From NCBI RefSeq assembly GCF_015277515.1, contig NZ_CP063767.1:372001-436000 (forward strand): a stretch of DNA of 64,000 nt, written 5' to 3'. Within the stretch, counting starts at the first letter, position 1, and every line of letters starts with the position of its first letter. A program made the translations under genes and the position numbers. This stretch comes from Thermophilibacter immobilis (GTDB lineage Bacteria; Actinomycetota; Coriobacteriia; Coriobacteriales; Atopobiaceae). The notes beneath the pieces are model-generated. The model saw only the letters and a list, made by a program, of their open reading frames with translations. It had not been told where the DNA came from and did not search any database. Positions 1 to 7,990 of this stretch are shown piece by piece.

Positions 1-573
1 CGCGAGATCTACCTGCGCCCCTTTGAGATCACGGTCAAGGAGGCCACCTGCGAGATGAAGTACATCGCCGATGACGCGGGCACCGTCAAGACCAAGACCA
101 TGCCGGGCTGCACGGGTATGATGAGCTCCTTCAACTACGTGGGTGCCGAGTGGTCGGGCGGGCGCAAGAGCCTGTGCACCAACGTCCTGCGCAACGAGTG
201 GGGCTTCACCGGCTGCATGATCACCGACTTCAACCTCTACGGCTATATGGAGAAGAACCAGGCCCTGGCCGGGGGCACCGACCTACAGCTCACCTATTCC
301 GCGATGACGCCCAACTTCAAGGGCACCAACACCGCGACCGTCGTGGCGCAGATGCGCGAGGCGATGCACCGCACGCTCTTCACGGTGGCCAACTCCAACG
401 CCCTGCAGGGCATGGCGCCGGGCTCCAAGGTGAGCTACGGAACGGCTCCGTGGCAGATGGGCGTCTGGGGTGGCAGTGCCGTGCTTCTGGCTGGTGCCGC
501 CTTCTTCGGGTATCGCGCCTACAAGGCCAACCGCACGCTGGCCGCGGCCAAGAAGGACGAGGACAGCGAGTAG
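1..573 (+). CDS. GH3 beta-glucosidase, C-terminal part (5' end outside window)
   Basis: The open frame runs in from the window edge. It carries the late part of a glycoside hydrolase family 3 catalytic domain: LRPFE near the start, then MSSFNYVG, VLRNEWGFTG and the ITDF motif, where the Asp is the position of the GH3 catalytic nucleophile. After this domain come a hydrophobic segment (about residues 155-173 of the visible part) and a short charged tail ending KKDEDSE. The enzyme is therefore probably anchored at the outer face of the membrane by its C-terminus and acts on extracellular beta-linked glucosides. Having the catalytic domain last, just before the anchor, is a permuted order compared with classical GH3 (catalytic domain first, sandwich domain second). 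Remnants of related GH3 genes lie at 1042-1613 and 17555-17803. The family call is firm; substrate is unknown. Confidence 0.85.
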   Translation, partial: REIYLRPFEITVKEATCEMKYIADDAGTVKTKTMPGCTGMMSSFNYVGAEWSGGRKSLCTNVLRNEWGFTGCMITDFNLYGYMEKNQALAGGTDLQLTYSAMTPNFKGTNTATVVAQMREAMHRTLFTVANSNALQGMAPGSKVSYGTAPWQMGVWGGSAVLLAGAAFFGYRAYKANRTLAAAKKDEDSE

Positions 574-620
574 GGGACGGCTGATCACTGGCCCAACCGC
601 GACCGCTCACGGCCGCGGTT

Positions 621-728
621 GCTCACGAATCCGGGGCTGTGGCACGTGGGGGCTTCTCCTCACGTGCCCCAGCCCCCGTTTCATGCGCATCCGGCGTCCG
701 TAGCTGCCACGGCCCCGGATTCGTGAGC
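621..728. repeat. Palindromic intergenic element, copy 1
   Basis: A 24-nt arm at 621-644 (starts GCTCACGAATCCGGGG) is matched by its inverted copy at 705-728 with one mismatch. A nested pair GGCACGTG (641-648) and CACGTGCC (661-668) lies inside. A related element with the same outer sequence and the same CACGTG core lies at 14452-14519, so this is a dispersed family rather than a simple terminator. It sits just after the GH3 gene and before decayed genes. It could be a REP/MITE-like element or a transcribed hairpin; no U-tract follows. Confidence 0.7.
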
Positions 729-755
729 GCACCTCGGGATGGAGTCGCCGGCTTC

Positions 756-870
756 ATCGAGTGCGCGAAAGTCCTCGTTATGTGATAGGGGCCGAGCCCC
801 GCCAACTGGGAAAACACTACCGAGAACCGCGCTCTTCTCGTCCACGTAGCCCGACTTTCGCGCACTCGAT
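756..870. repeat. Inverted-repeat element with perfect 18-bp arms
   Basis: ATCGAGTGCGCGAAAGTC at 756-773 is repeated exactly in inverted orientation at 853-870, enclosing about 80 nt with no credible coding sequence. A smaller hairpin (CCCTG/CAGGG) follows at about 878-891. The element lies between the palindrome at 621-728 and a kinase remnant. It looks like a small non-autonomous element or a structured RNA. I saw no second copy of these arms in the window. Confidence 0.6.
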
Positions 871-883
871 TTTGGGCCCTGCG

Positions 884-1045
884 TCACAGGGCTTCCGGGC
901 TGTGGAGCACCACGTTGAGGTAGGAGAGGTCGCCGTCGACGTCTGCGTGAAGCGTGCCCCCATAGCGCCGGGCGATCGCGCTCATGGAGCGAACGCCAAA
1001 GCCGTGGTTTGCGGTGTCCGGCTTAGTCGTCATCGGAAGTATTGC
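884..1045 (-). pseudogene. Remnant of a GHKL sensor histidine kinase (AgrC-like C-terminus)
   Basis: The minus strand encodes TTKPDTANHGFGVRSM followed by SAIARRYGGTLHADVDG and ends at a stop at 884-886. The pattern T-K-P-D-x3-N-H-G-F-G-x-R-S-M is the ATP-lid and G box of GHKL (HATPase_c_5) kinases of the AgrC/citrate-sensor type, and the fragment stops where such kinases normally stop. Upstream, the frame runs into a stop at 1046-1048 and no other part of a kinase or response regulator is visible. Only about 50 residues of a protein that normally exceeds 400 remain, so this is a dead 3' fragment. Its 5' side abuts the GH3 remnant on the other strand. Confidence 0.7.
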
Positions 1046-1613
1046 CTACTCCGATGTCCATCGTCATGCTCAAGGACAAGGGCGGCGTGATTAAGAATAT
1101 GGGGAGCATGCCGCCGACGGCCCCCGCGTGCGCGAGGAGCCTATCTCCGGCAACGTGGTCGACGGCGTCAAAGAGAACCGCAGCTATCTTGGGCAGAAGG
1201 CAACCGTGGTCAACTCCGACGAGCTCACGCTCATCCAGGGCAGCGTGGCTCTCATGCAAGACAAGCCCGTCGTGGTCTGCCTCAACGCCACCAAGCCCAT
1301 GGTCTTCTCCGAGTTCGAGTCCGAGGTCTCAGAAATCCTGATGGGCTTTGGGACCAAGGGCACCGAATTCCTGAACATTCCTGCCGGTCATGCTGAGCCC
1401 TCTGGCCTTTTGCCCCTGCAGATGCCGGCCAGCATGGACGCTGTCGAGGCCCAGCTCGAGGACGTCCCCCGCGACATGGACTGTCACGGGGGCTCCGAGG
1501 GCAACGAGTACGACTTTGCCTATGGCCTCAACTGGTCCGGGACAATTGACGATGAGCGAACCAAGACCTATAAGGCCGATCCGCTCACCGCGTCAGAGTA
1601 CCTCAAGCTGTAG
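1042..1613 (+). pseudogene. Degenerate GH3 beta-glucosidase, C-terminal sandwich domain remnant
   Basis: Two frames together give a GH3 C-domain. Frame 1 carries SIVMLKDKGGVIKN at about 1054-1098. From 1128 another frame carries KPMVFSEFESEVSEILMGFG, PSGLLPLQMPASMDAVE, DVPRDMDCHG and YDFAYGLNWSGTI, ending with a natural-looking C-terminus. These are the nucleotide-fold and QMP segments of GH3 C domains. The catalytic domain is absent and the frame breaks near 1100-1130, so the gene is inactive. It lies about 470 bp after the first GH3 gene and probably derives from a neighbouring paralog by deletion. Confidence 0.75.
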
Positions 1614-1615
1614 CC

Positions 1616-1982
1616 ATGGGGAGGGAGCAGACATCTCGTCTCTCCCGCAGGAGGAGGGCCGTCCTCATCGTGGCGGCCCCCCTTGTCGCGCTGCTCGCGG
1701 TGGGCGCGACCCTTCTCAGGACGACGTCGGGGACCAAGGGACTGGGGCGCTTCTATGTGGGTACCTGGCGCGGGTCGGTGAACACGGCGGCACGGTCGAT
1801 CTACGGGAACGTCTCGGGCAAGGAATATCTGTTCGAGCTCGTGATGGAGTCAGACGGCAATGCTCGTTTGACGACGCTCGACGGCCATTGAGCTTACCGT
1901 CGTGGATGACGCCACGCTCGCAGCTCCAGCCCAGGCCTTTGGCGTTGAGCGATTCGATACCATACACTTCGAGTACTCCTAG
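1616..1982 (+). pseudogene. Small membrane-anchored or secreted protein, probably frameshifted
   Basis: The ATG at 1616 gives 91 residues: a basic N-terminus (RLSRRRR), a hydrophobic segment (about residues 15-33), then KGLGRFYVGTWRGSVN and KEYLFELVMESDG. The frame ends abruptly at TTLDGH. The next frame continues with LTVVDDATLAAPAQAFGVE and a stop at 1980-1982, which reads like the missing end of the same small beta-rich domain. A deletion or frameshift near 1880-1895 is the simplest reading. The GTW start resembles the lipocalin-like segment at 20487-21337. No function assigned; a real 91-residue protein is the alternative. Confidence 0.45.
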
Positions 1983-2069
1983 ACAGCCGCCTTCCACGCG
2001 GACCGCCTTGCGAGCTCCGGGCATAGTCCCACCTTAAAGTGGGTAGGAAAATAAATTGATAATGACCGT

Positions 2070-2085
2070 CATTCACGTGTGAATG
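2070..2085. promoter_or_regulatory. Inverted repeat upstream of the P-type ATPase gene
   Basis: CATTCAC-GT-GTGAATG forms a 7-bp-arm inverted repeat about 60 nt before the chosen ATPase start, after an AT-richer stretch (2049-2064). It is the right size and place for a repressor site controlling the ATPase. No adjacent regulator identifies the binding protein. Confidence 0.4.
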
Positions 2086-2144
2086 CGAAGCGCCTCCCAC
2101 AGGAGGCATTCGACTCCCGTCACCCGACCTATGAAACGAGGAGC

Positions 2145-4829
2145 ATGAAGTACTGGAACGTTTCTGTCGAGAAGGCCCTGGAAGAGCTGGACACACGCGT
2201 CAAGGAAGGCCTCTCCGTGCAAGAGGCGCGCCGTCGCCTGGACGAGCACGGCGCGAACGCCTATCAGCAGGCAAAGCCCGAGAGCGTTGCCTCCATGGTG
2301 CTGCGCCAGTTCAAGGACGTGGCGAACATCATCCTGCTCGTGGCGGCGGCGCTCTCGCTCGCGCTGGCCGTTCGCGAGGGGCATGGCTACCTCGAGCCCC
2401 TGGTGATCTTTGCGATCATCGTCTTGAACATGACGCTCGCCGTCACGCAGGAGCGCGGGGCCGAGCGCGCGCTCGAGGCCCTGCAAAACCTTAACAGCCC
2501 CTCCTGCCTGGTGCTGCGCGGTGGCGCGCGTCTGGAGATCGATACCGCCGACGTGGTGTGCGGAGACGTGCTCCTGCTCAAGACCGGCGACTTCGTGGCT
2601 GCCGACGCGCGCCTCGTCGAGGCGATCGGGCTCAGCGTGGACGAGTCCTCGCTCACCGGTGAGTCCGAACCCGTGGAGAAGGACGCCTCCGTGCTCATCG
2701 AGGACGACGTGCCCATCGGCGACCGTCTGAACATGGTCTTCTCGGGGTGCCTGGTCACGGCTGGCAATGCCAAGGCCGTAATCTGCGCCACCGGCATGCA
2801 GACCGAGATGGGCAAGATCGCCGGCTACCTCAACAACACCCAGAAGCTCCAGACCCCGCTCCAGCGCCGCCTCAACCGTGTGAGCCGCACGCTTAGCGCG
2901 ATTGCCGCAGCCGCGGCGGCGGCCCTTCTCGCCGGGGGCCTCAGGCAGGGAGAGGAGTTCTGGGCCATGGTCCTGGCGGCGGTCTCGCTTGGCGTCGCGG
3001 CCGTGCCCGAGACGCTGCAGCTCATCGTCACGCTCACGCTCACCCAGGGCATCAAGAACATGGCGGGCAAGCGCGCGCTCATCAGGAAGCTTCCCGCCGT
3101 GGAGACGCTCGGCTCGACCTCGGTCATCTGCTCGGACAAGACGGGCACGCTCACGCAGAACTGCATGAGCGTGCAGCGCGCCTGGGTGTCGGGCTCCGCG
3201 CCCGTGGCGGTGAGCGAGGAGGCGGTCGCGGGTCCCGTCTGCGAGCTCATCCACAAGCTGTCGCTTGCCAGCAACGCCACTCTGGAGCCGGACGGCGAGG
3301 GTGGCGAGAGAATCGTCGGCGACGCCACCGAAAGCGCCATCTTGCGCCTGCTCCTTTCCAGCGGCGAGGCCTGCGGTCAGCTCGAGGAGCGCATGCCGCG
3401 CGTGGGGGAGGTCCCGTTCTCCTCCGCGCGCAAGATGATGACGAGCGTGCATGCGTTGCCCGAGGGAGGCTACCTCGTGCTCACGAAGGGGGCTTTCGAC
3501 CGCATCCCGTTCGCGGCGGTGGACGAGGCCACGCTCGCCGAGCGCCGGGCCATGCACGACGCCTTCGCAGGCGACGCCCTGCGCGTGATCGCGCTGGGCA
3601 GCCGTCGCGTCGAGGGGCTGCCCCAGAGTGGCAACCTCGAGGAGCTGGAGGGCGACCTTACATTCGAGGGCATCATAGGGCTTATCGACCCGCCTCGCCC
3701 CGAGGCCGCCAAGGCCATCCAGACGGCGCGTCGCGCGGGCATACGAACGGTCATGATCACCGGCGACCATGCGGCCACGGCCGCGGCGATCGCCCGGCAG
3801 ATCGGCCTCATCGGCGACGGAGGAACGGTGATCACGGGCCGGCAGCTCCAGGCGATGTCCGACGAGGAGCTCGTGGACAACGTGCGTGACTACTCCGTCT
3901 ACGCGCGCGTCTCGCCAGAGGACAAGATCCGCATCGTCGAGGCGTGGCAGGAGCGGGGCGAGGTCGTTGCCATGACGGGCGACGGCGTGAACGACGCTCC
4001 CGCGCTCAAGGCCGCCGACGTGGGCGTGGCCATGGGGCAGGCCGGAACCGAGGTTGCTAAGGCTGCGGCCGACATGGTCCTTATCGACGACAACTTCGCG
4101 ACGATCGTCGAAGCGGTGCGCGAGGGCAGAAACGTCTTCTCCAACATCAAGCGCACAATCTACTTCCTGCTCGTGTGCAACCTGTCCGAGATCGTGGTCA
4201 TGCTCGGGGCGCAGCTCGCGGGCTGGGGCATGCCCCTCACTCCGGTCATGCTTCTGCTCATCAACGTGCTGGGAGACGGCGTCCCTGGCCTGCGCCTCGC
4301 TCAGGACGTGAGCGACGGGCGCATCATGGGGCGCAAGCCCATCGGGCGCCAGGAGAGCTTCTTTGCGGGCGGTCTCGTGCGCGTGATCGCGCAGCAGACG
4401 CTGGCCTTCACGGTCGTGAGCATGCTCGCGTTCTGGCTCGGCGCCTTCGTCTGGCTGCCGGGCGGAGCAGGGCCCTCGCTTCTGGTGGGTCGGACCATGT
4501 GCTTTCTGGTCGTGGCCTTCACGAGCGTGCTGCACATCTTCACGGTGCGCAGCCGCGCCTCCGTCTTTAAGCGCACCGTGCGCGATAACCTGCCGCTCGT
4601 GTGGAGTGCCGTGGGTATTATCGCCGTGCTCAGCGTACTAGCGCTCGTTGCTCCGCTGGGCGCGATCTTTGGCCTTGTGCCGCTGGGCCCCGCGAGCTGG
4701 GCCTGCGTGTTTGGGCTCTCCTTGGTTCCCACCCTCGTGGCTGAGGTGGTCAAGCTCTGGGACAACCGCTCAGAGTCCGAGCACTACCGCCGCCTCCTCC
4801 TGCGCCATCGCAACGTGGGCGAGGAATAA
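2145..4829 (+). CDS. P-type cation-transporting ATPase (P2-type, Ca2+-ATPase-like)
   Basis: An 894-residue ion pump that would export a cation, probably Ca2+, at the cytoplasmic membrane using ATP. The N-terminal cation-ATPase domain (about 1-65) is followed by the actuator with TGES at 171-174, the phosphorylation motif DKTGT with Asp331, MITGDH, the hinge TGDGVNDAP (about 612-619), and a C-terminal set of membrane helices. The start at 2145 is preferred over an upstream in-frame GTG at 2079 because AGGAG lies just upstream of it. Two membrane motifs are unusual: the M4 motif reads VPETLQ (288-292) instead of PEGLP, and M6 reads NVLGDGVPG (Asn707, Asp711) with Gly where Thr is usual. Ion specificity is therefore less certain than the family. 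The XRE gene follows after 9 bp. Confidence 0.9.
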   Translation: MKYWNVSVEKALEELDTRVKEGLSVQEARRRLDEHGANAYQQAKPESVASMVLRQFKDVANIILLVAAALSLALAVREGHGYLEPLVIFAIIVLNMTLAVTQERGAERALEALQNLNSPSCLVLRGGARLEIDTADVVCGDVLLLKTGDFVAADARLVEAIGLSVDESSLTGESEPVEKDASVLIEDDVPIGDRLNMVFSGCLVTAGNAKAVICATGMQTEMGKIAGYLNNTQKLQTPLQRRLNRVSRTLSAIAAAAAAALLAGGLRQGEEFWAMVLAAVSLGVAAVPETLQLIVTLTLTQGIKNMAGKRALIRKLPAVETLGSTSVICSDKTGTLTQNCMSVQRAWVSGSAPVAVSEEAVAGPVCELIHKLSLASNATLEPDGEGGERIVGDATESAILRLLLSSGEACGQLEERMPRVGEVPFSSARKMMTSVHALPEGGYLVLTKGAFDRIPFAAVDEATLAERRAMHDAFAGDALRVIALGSRRVEGLPQSGNLEELEGDLTFEGIIGLIDPPRPEAAKAIQTARRAGIRTVMITGDHAATAAAIARQIGLIGDGGTVITGRQLQAMSDEELVDNVRDYSVYARVSPEDKIRIVEAWQERGEVVAMTGDGVNDAPALKAADVGVAMGQAGTEVAKAAADMVLIDDNFATIVEAVREGRNVFSNIKRTIYFLLVCNLSEIVVMLGAQLAGWGMPLTPVMLLLINVLGDGVPGLRLAQDVSDGRIMGRKPIGRQESFFAGGLVRVIAQQTLAFTVVSMLAFWLGAFVWLPGGAGPSLLVGRTMCFLVVAFTSVLHIFTVRSRASVFKRTVRDNLPLVWSAVGIIAVLSVLALVAPLGAIFGLVPLGPASWACVFGLSLVPTLVAEVVKLWDNRSESEHYRRLLLRHRNVGEE

Positions 4830-4838
4830 AGAAGCGCC

Positions 4839-5210
4839 ATGAAGACACTGAATGAACATATCGAAGCCCCGCGAGAAAATTCTGAGTTTGATCGCGTTTG
4901 GCGTGAGGGAGAAGGCAAGTATCAGGCGATGCGCGCTTTCGTACGGGCTCGTACGAAAGCGGGAATCTCTCAAAGGGGACTCTCCGAGGCAGCGAGCGTG
5001 CCACAGAAAACGATCAGCCTCATCGAAACGGCGGACACGAACACGACCGTTCGCACGCTCTCCAAACTTGCGAGAGGAATGGGGAAGGTGCTGACGATTC
5101 GTTTCGCTGATGCCGACGAGCACGAGGCGCGGGCATCGCGTCAGGCATGTGATGTCGAGTGCGGTGCGCAGCTTGCCCGCCTGAGCTGTCCACTTTTAAG
5201 CGCACGATAG
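4839..5210 (+). CDS. XRE-family HTH protein, HigA-like antitoxin without visible toxin
   Basis: A 123-residue protein with a helix-turn-helix of the Cro/C1 type: RTKAGISQRGLSEAASVPQK then TISLIETADTNTTVRTLSKLARGMG (about residues 38-85). The leader MKTLNEHIE...FDRVWREGEGKYQAMRAFV is typical of HigA-like antitoxins that pair with RelE/HigB toxins. The usual partner would lie immediately upstream, but that position is occupied by the ATPase, 9 bp away, and no small toxin gene is visible nearby. The tail after residue 90 is low in recognisable structure. Probably an orphan antitoxin or transcriptional regulator co-transcribed with the ATPase. Confidence 0.75.
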   Translation: MKTLNEHIEAPRENSEFDRVWREGEGKYQAMRAFVRARTKAGISQRGLSEAASVPQKTISLIETADTNTTVRTLSKLARGMGKVLTIRFADADEHEARASRQACDVECGAQLARLSCPLLSAR

Positions 5211-5294
5211 GAACGGGAGCCGTCGTGTGCCTGTCGTCGGACGCGTTCGCGATAAACTCCACGACGTGGGCCCTTCCCGTCTGGGCTGTATGAG

Positions 5295-5311
5295 CGGTCG
5301 CATTGCGACCG
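5295..5311 (-). terminator. Hairpin just after helD
   Basis: CGGTCGC at 5295-5301 pairs with GCGACCG at 5305-5311 across a 3-nt loop, 4 bp beyond the helD stop. It lacks a clear U-tract on the minus strand, so it may be a weak or Rho-assisted terminator. Confidence 0.35.
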
Positions 5312-5315
5312 GGTG

Positions 5316-7430
5316 CTACCCCAGAAGCGGCGTGAGCGCCCCCTGGGCGAGCACGGTGACGCGGTGCATTGCGCGCGAGAGAGCGGTGTAGAGCTGGCGG
5401 CGCGCGAGAGGCGTGTCGGGGTAGACCTCGGCCTGGGCGTCGGGGACGATCACGTGGTCGAACTCGAGCCCCTTGGCCATGCGCAGGCTGAGAAGGACCA
5501 CGCCGGTGACCGGCAGGTCGCTGTCGTGGTCCACCACGCAGACCCCCTCGCCGAGCTGCTTGGAGAGCCAGCTCACGCGCGCGTCGCTCTGTGCGATGAC
5601 GGCGGTGAGGCCCGCGCCGGGCTCGGACACCGCGGCGCGCAGGGCGCGCAGGTAGTCATCGCGCTCGGCAAACGCCTGGATGGTCGGCTTGACGCCCTCG
5701 CGCTGCACGGAGGCAAGGCGGAGCCGCTCGTCGTGCTTGACCAGTCCGGCAAAGAGGGCCGTGATCTCGGGGGAGGAGCGATAGCTCGTGAGCAGGCGGC
5801 ATTCGTCCACGCTGCCGTGACTTTCCCGAAAGATCTCCGCGACCTGAGGAAAGGTGGCCGTCCCCTCGGAGATGGCCTGGTTCTCGTCACCCAGAAGCAG
5901 GAAGTGCGCGCGCGAGAAGTAGCGCGCGAGCACCATGAGCTGGGCCTCGGTGTAGTCCTGAACCTCGTCCACCATGACGAAGCGCGCGGTCTTCTCGCCG
6001 GTGTCCGTGAAGATGAGGCGCAGGTAGAGCCATTCGGTCGCCGAGAGCGCCGGCTGGCTCAGAAGGCGCATGCCCACGCGGTCGAGGCGCAGCCACGCGA
6101 GGCGCTCGATCTGGTCGTGCGCTCCGGAGAAGCGACTCTCCACGAGGCGGCGCGTGTATGTGACGGTCTCGGCGTCGCCCTCCGGAGAGATCGTCTCGCC
6201 AAAGAGCTCGACCTGCTGGTCAACGTCGAGGCCGAGCATCTCCTCCTGGAGGCCCTCGTCCTTGGCCATCTGCGTGAAGCGGCGGTCCAGCCGATCGTGT
6301 AGCTCGTCTGTGACCAGGGCGGTGAAGCGCGGGCCCACGCCAAAGCGCTCGAACTTGCGCACGGCACCCACCACCTGGCTCACCTTGAGAAGCACCTCTC
6401 CCTCGCAGCGGATCTCGCGCAGGTCGTCGGGCTCGAGCACGAGGTCACGAGAGGAATCCTCCAGGTGGCGTAGGGTCTTCGTCGAGGTGGAGCGGCCCAG
6501 GTCGCGCTCGCCGGCACCCTGCTCGGCCACGAAGCTCTTCCAGGTGAGGGTCTGCGGGTTGGCCTCGCCCATGGATGGCAGGACGGTGTCGATGTAGCGC
6601 TCGAACACCGCGTTGGGCGTGAAGAGCCAGACCTGGTCCTCGCTGAGCGTCTTGCGCTTGCGATAGAGCAGGTAGGCGATGCGCTGCAGGAGCACGGAGG
6701 TCTTTCCGGAGCCCGCGATGCCGTTGACGAGAAGCACGGGCACGTCATCGTGACGCACGACCTCGTTCTGCTCGCGCTGGATCGTGGCGGTGATGGCCTT
6801 GAGCTTCTCGGAGTGGTGGCTCTTGAGCGCGCTCAGGAGCAGCGAGTCCTCGATGGCCACGCTGGTGTCGAAGTAGGAGTTGAGCTGGTCGCGCACGATG
6901 TCGAACTGACGGCGCAGCGTGAGGTTGACCGTGCGCTCGCGCCCGTCCACGGAGTAGCTCGTGGGGCCCATCTGCTGGTTGTAGTAGGTCTCGGCCACGG
7001 GACTGCGCCAGTCCACCACGATCGGGCGGCTGTGCTCGTCGGTGATGCCAGCGGTCCCGATGTAGACGTCGCGCGCGGGGCGGCCCGGGCGCATCTCGAG
7101 CGTGACCTTGGCAAAGTAGGGCTGCATGAGCAGGAGCGTTACGCGACGGAGCTTGTCGACGTTGGAGTCGTGGTACTGGTTGTAGACGTCGATGATGTTG
7201 TTGAGCGTCTCGATGGCGGCGAGGGTCTCCATGGTCTCGTCCGAGCTGTTAAAGTTCAGGCGAACCTCCTCGCTCATGTCGATGAGGTCCTGGCGCGCGC
7301 CGGCGTGGTTGGAGTCGAGGTCGCTCGTTATGTTGTCGCGTATCTTGAGCAGCCAGCCGTAGACCTCGCTCAGGTGGGCCTGCTCCTTTGCGAGAATGGG
7401 ATCATCGTGCTGGTTGGGCGTGGTGTCCAT
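5316..7430 (-). CDS. helD: HelD-like superfamily 1 helicase
   Basis: A 704-residue UvrD/Rep-type ATPase of the HelD group. Known members bind RNA polymerase and clear stalled complexes. The N-terminal part (about 1-100) is a predicted coiled coil, as in HelD arms. Walker A is GIAGSGKTS with Lys243, followed by RIAYLLYR. Later motifs include FVMVDEVQDYT (Walker B), LLLGDENQAI and LTSYRSSPEI, with MRMAKGLEFDHVIV-like sequence and YTALSRAMH near the end (motif VI). The start at 7430 is chosen because CAGGAGGAAC lies directly upstream; an upstream extension to 7532 has no such site. Monocistronic, divergent from the GtrA gene. Confidence 0.88.
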   Translation of the reverse strand: MDTTPNQHDDPILAKEQAHLSEVYGWLLKIRDNITSDLDSNHAGARQDLIDMSEEVRLNFNSSDETMETLAAIETLNNIIDVYNQYHDSNVDKLRRVTLLLMQPYFAKVTLEMRPGRPARDVYIGTAGITDEHSRPIVVDWRSPVAETYYNQQMGPTSYSVDGRERTVNLTLRRQFDIVRDQLNSYFDTSVAIEDSLLLSALKSHHSEKLKAITATIQREQNEVVRHDDVPVLLVNGIAGSGKTSVLLQRIAYLLYRKRKTLSEDQVWLFTPNAVFERYIDTVLPSMGEANPQTLTWKSFVAEQGAGERDLGRSTSTKTLRHLEDSSRDLVLEPDDLREIRCEGEVLLKVSQVVGAVRKFERFGVGPRFTALVTDELHDRLDRRFTQMAKDEGLQEEMLGLDVDQQVELFGETISPEGDAETVTYTRRLVESRFSGAHDQIERLAWLRLDRVGMRLLSQPALSATEWLYLRLIFTDTGEKTARFVMVDEVQDYTEAQLMVLARYFSRAHFLLLGDENQAISEGTATFPQVAEIFRESHGSVDECRLLTSYRSSPEITALFAGLVKHDERLRLASVQREGVKPTIQAFAERDDYLRALRAAVSEPGAGLTAVIAQSDARVSWLSKQLGEGVCVVDHDSDLPVTGVVLLSLRMAKGLEFDHVIVPDAQAEVYPDTPLARRQLYTALSRAMHRVTVLAQGALTPLLG

Positions 7431-7579
7431 GTTCCTCCTGCACTGACGTAAAAGTCGAATAGACCATGCTACGCTTTGGGGCGGACGCCGACAAGTGTGG
7501 CGGAGCCCGCCGGATGGTCGCGCGCCCGTCACCCGCTTCGGGCTTTGGCGTATCCTTGAGCCCGATCAAGGGGAGAGTC

Positions 7580-7987
7580 ATGCGCAAGCTCATCGAGCAG
7601 CTTCTGAAGTTCGGCGTCGTGGGGACCATCGCGTTCGCCATAGACTACGGCGTCCTCATGCTGCTCTCGCAGGGCCTGGGCTGGGACCCGGTCTTCTCGG
7701 CGGGCGTGTCGTTCTGCGTCTCGGTGGTGTTCAACTACCTCGCGTCGATGCGCTTCGTGTTCACGCACCGCGACGACCTGAGCCGTCGTGGCGAGTTCGT
7801 GATCTTCCTCGCGCTGTCTGCCGTGGGCCTGGTCATCAACGAGCTCTGCATGGCCGCGGGCGTCGCCGCGCTCGGGGACTCGGCCCTCATGGTCACCCTG
7901 GCCAAGCTCTTTGCCACGATCGTGGTCATGGTTTGGAACTTCTTCTCGCGCCGGCGCTGGCTCGACGCCGGCGACCAGGCGTCCTAG
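7580..7987 (+). CDS. GtrA-family membrane protein (predicted lipid-linked sugar flippase)
   Basis: A 135-residue protein with four predicted membrane helices, beginning MRKLIEQLLKFGVVGTIAFAIDYG, the hallmark start of GtrA. The conserved FNYLASMRFVF loop and the final VWNFFSRRRWLD are typical of the family. GtrA proteins are thought to flip undecaprenyl-phosphate-linked monosaccharides across the membrane. The start is set by GGGGAGAG just upstream. The gene converges with the GT2 gene, leaving 3 bp between stops. With GT2 and YfhO nearby, it completes a three-part surface glycosylation system. Confidence 0.88.
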   Translation: MRKLIEQLLKFGVVGTIAFAIDYGVLMLLSQGLGWDPVFSAGVSFCVSVVFNYLASMRFVFTHRDDLSRRGEFVIFLALSAVGLVINELCMAAGVAALGDSALMVTLAKLFATIVVMVWNFFSRRRWLDAGDQAS

Positions 7988-7990
7988 CCC

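Noticed and set aside
2073-4535. 820-codon open frame on the minus strand opposite the ATPase
   Set aside because: It mirrors GC-rich codon use of the real gene; composition is His/Arg/Asp-rich without any domain, and the plus strand has all P-type motifs.
4770-5262. Search for a RelE/HigB toxin next to the XRE protein
   Set aside because: Minus-strand frames here lack toxin motifs and overlap the XRE gene; upstream is the ATPase.
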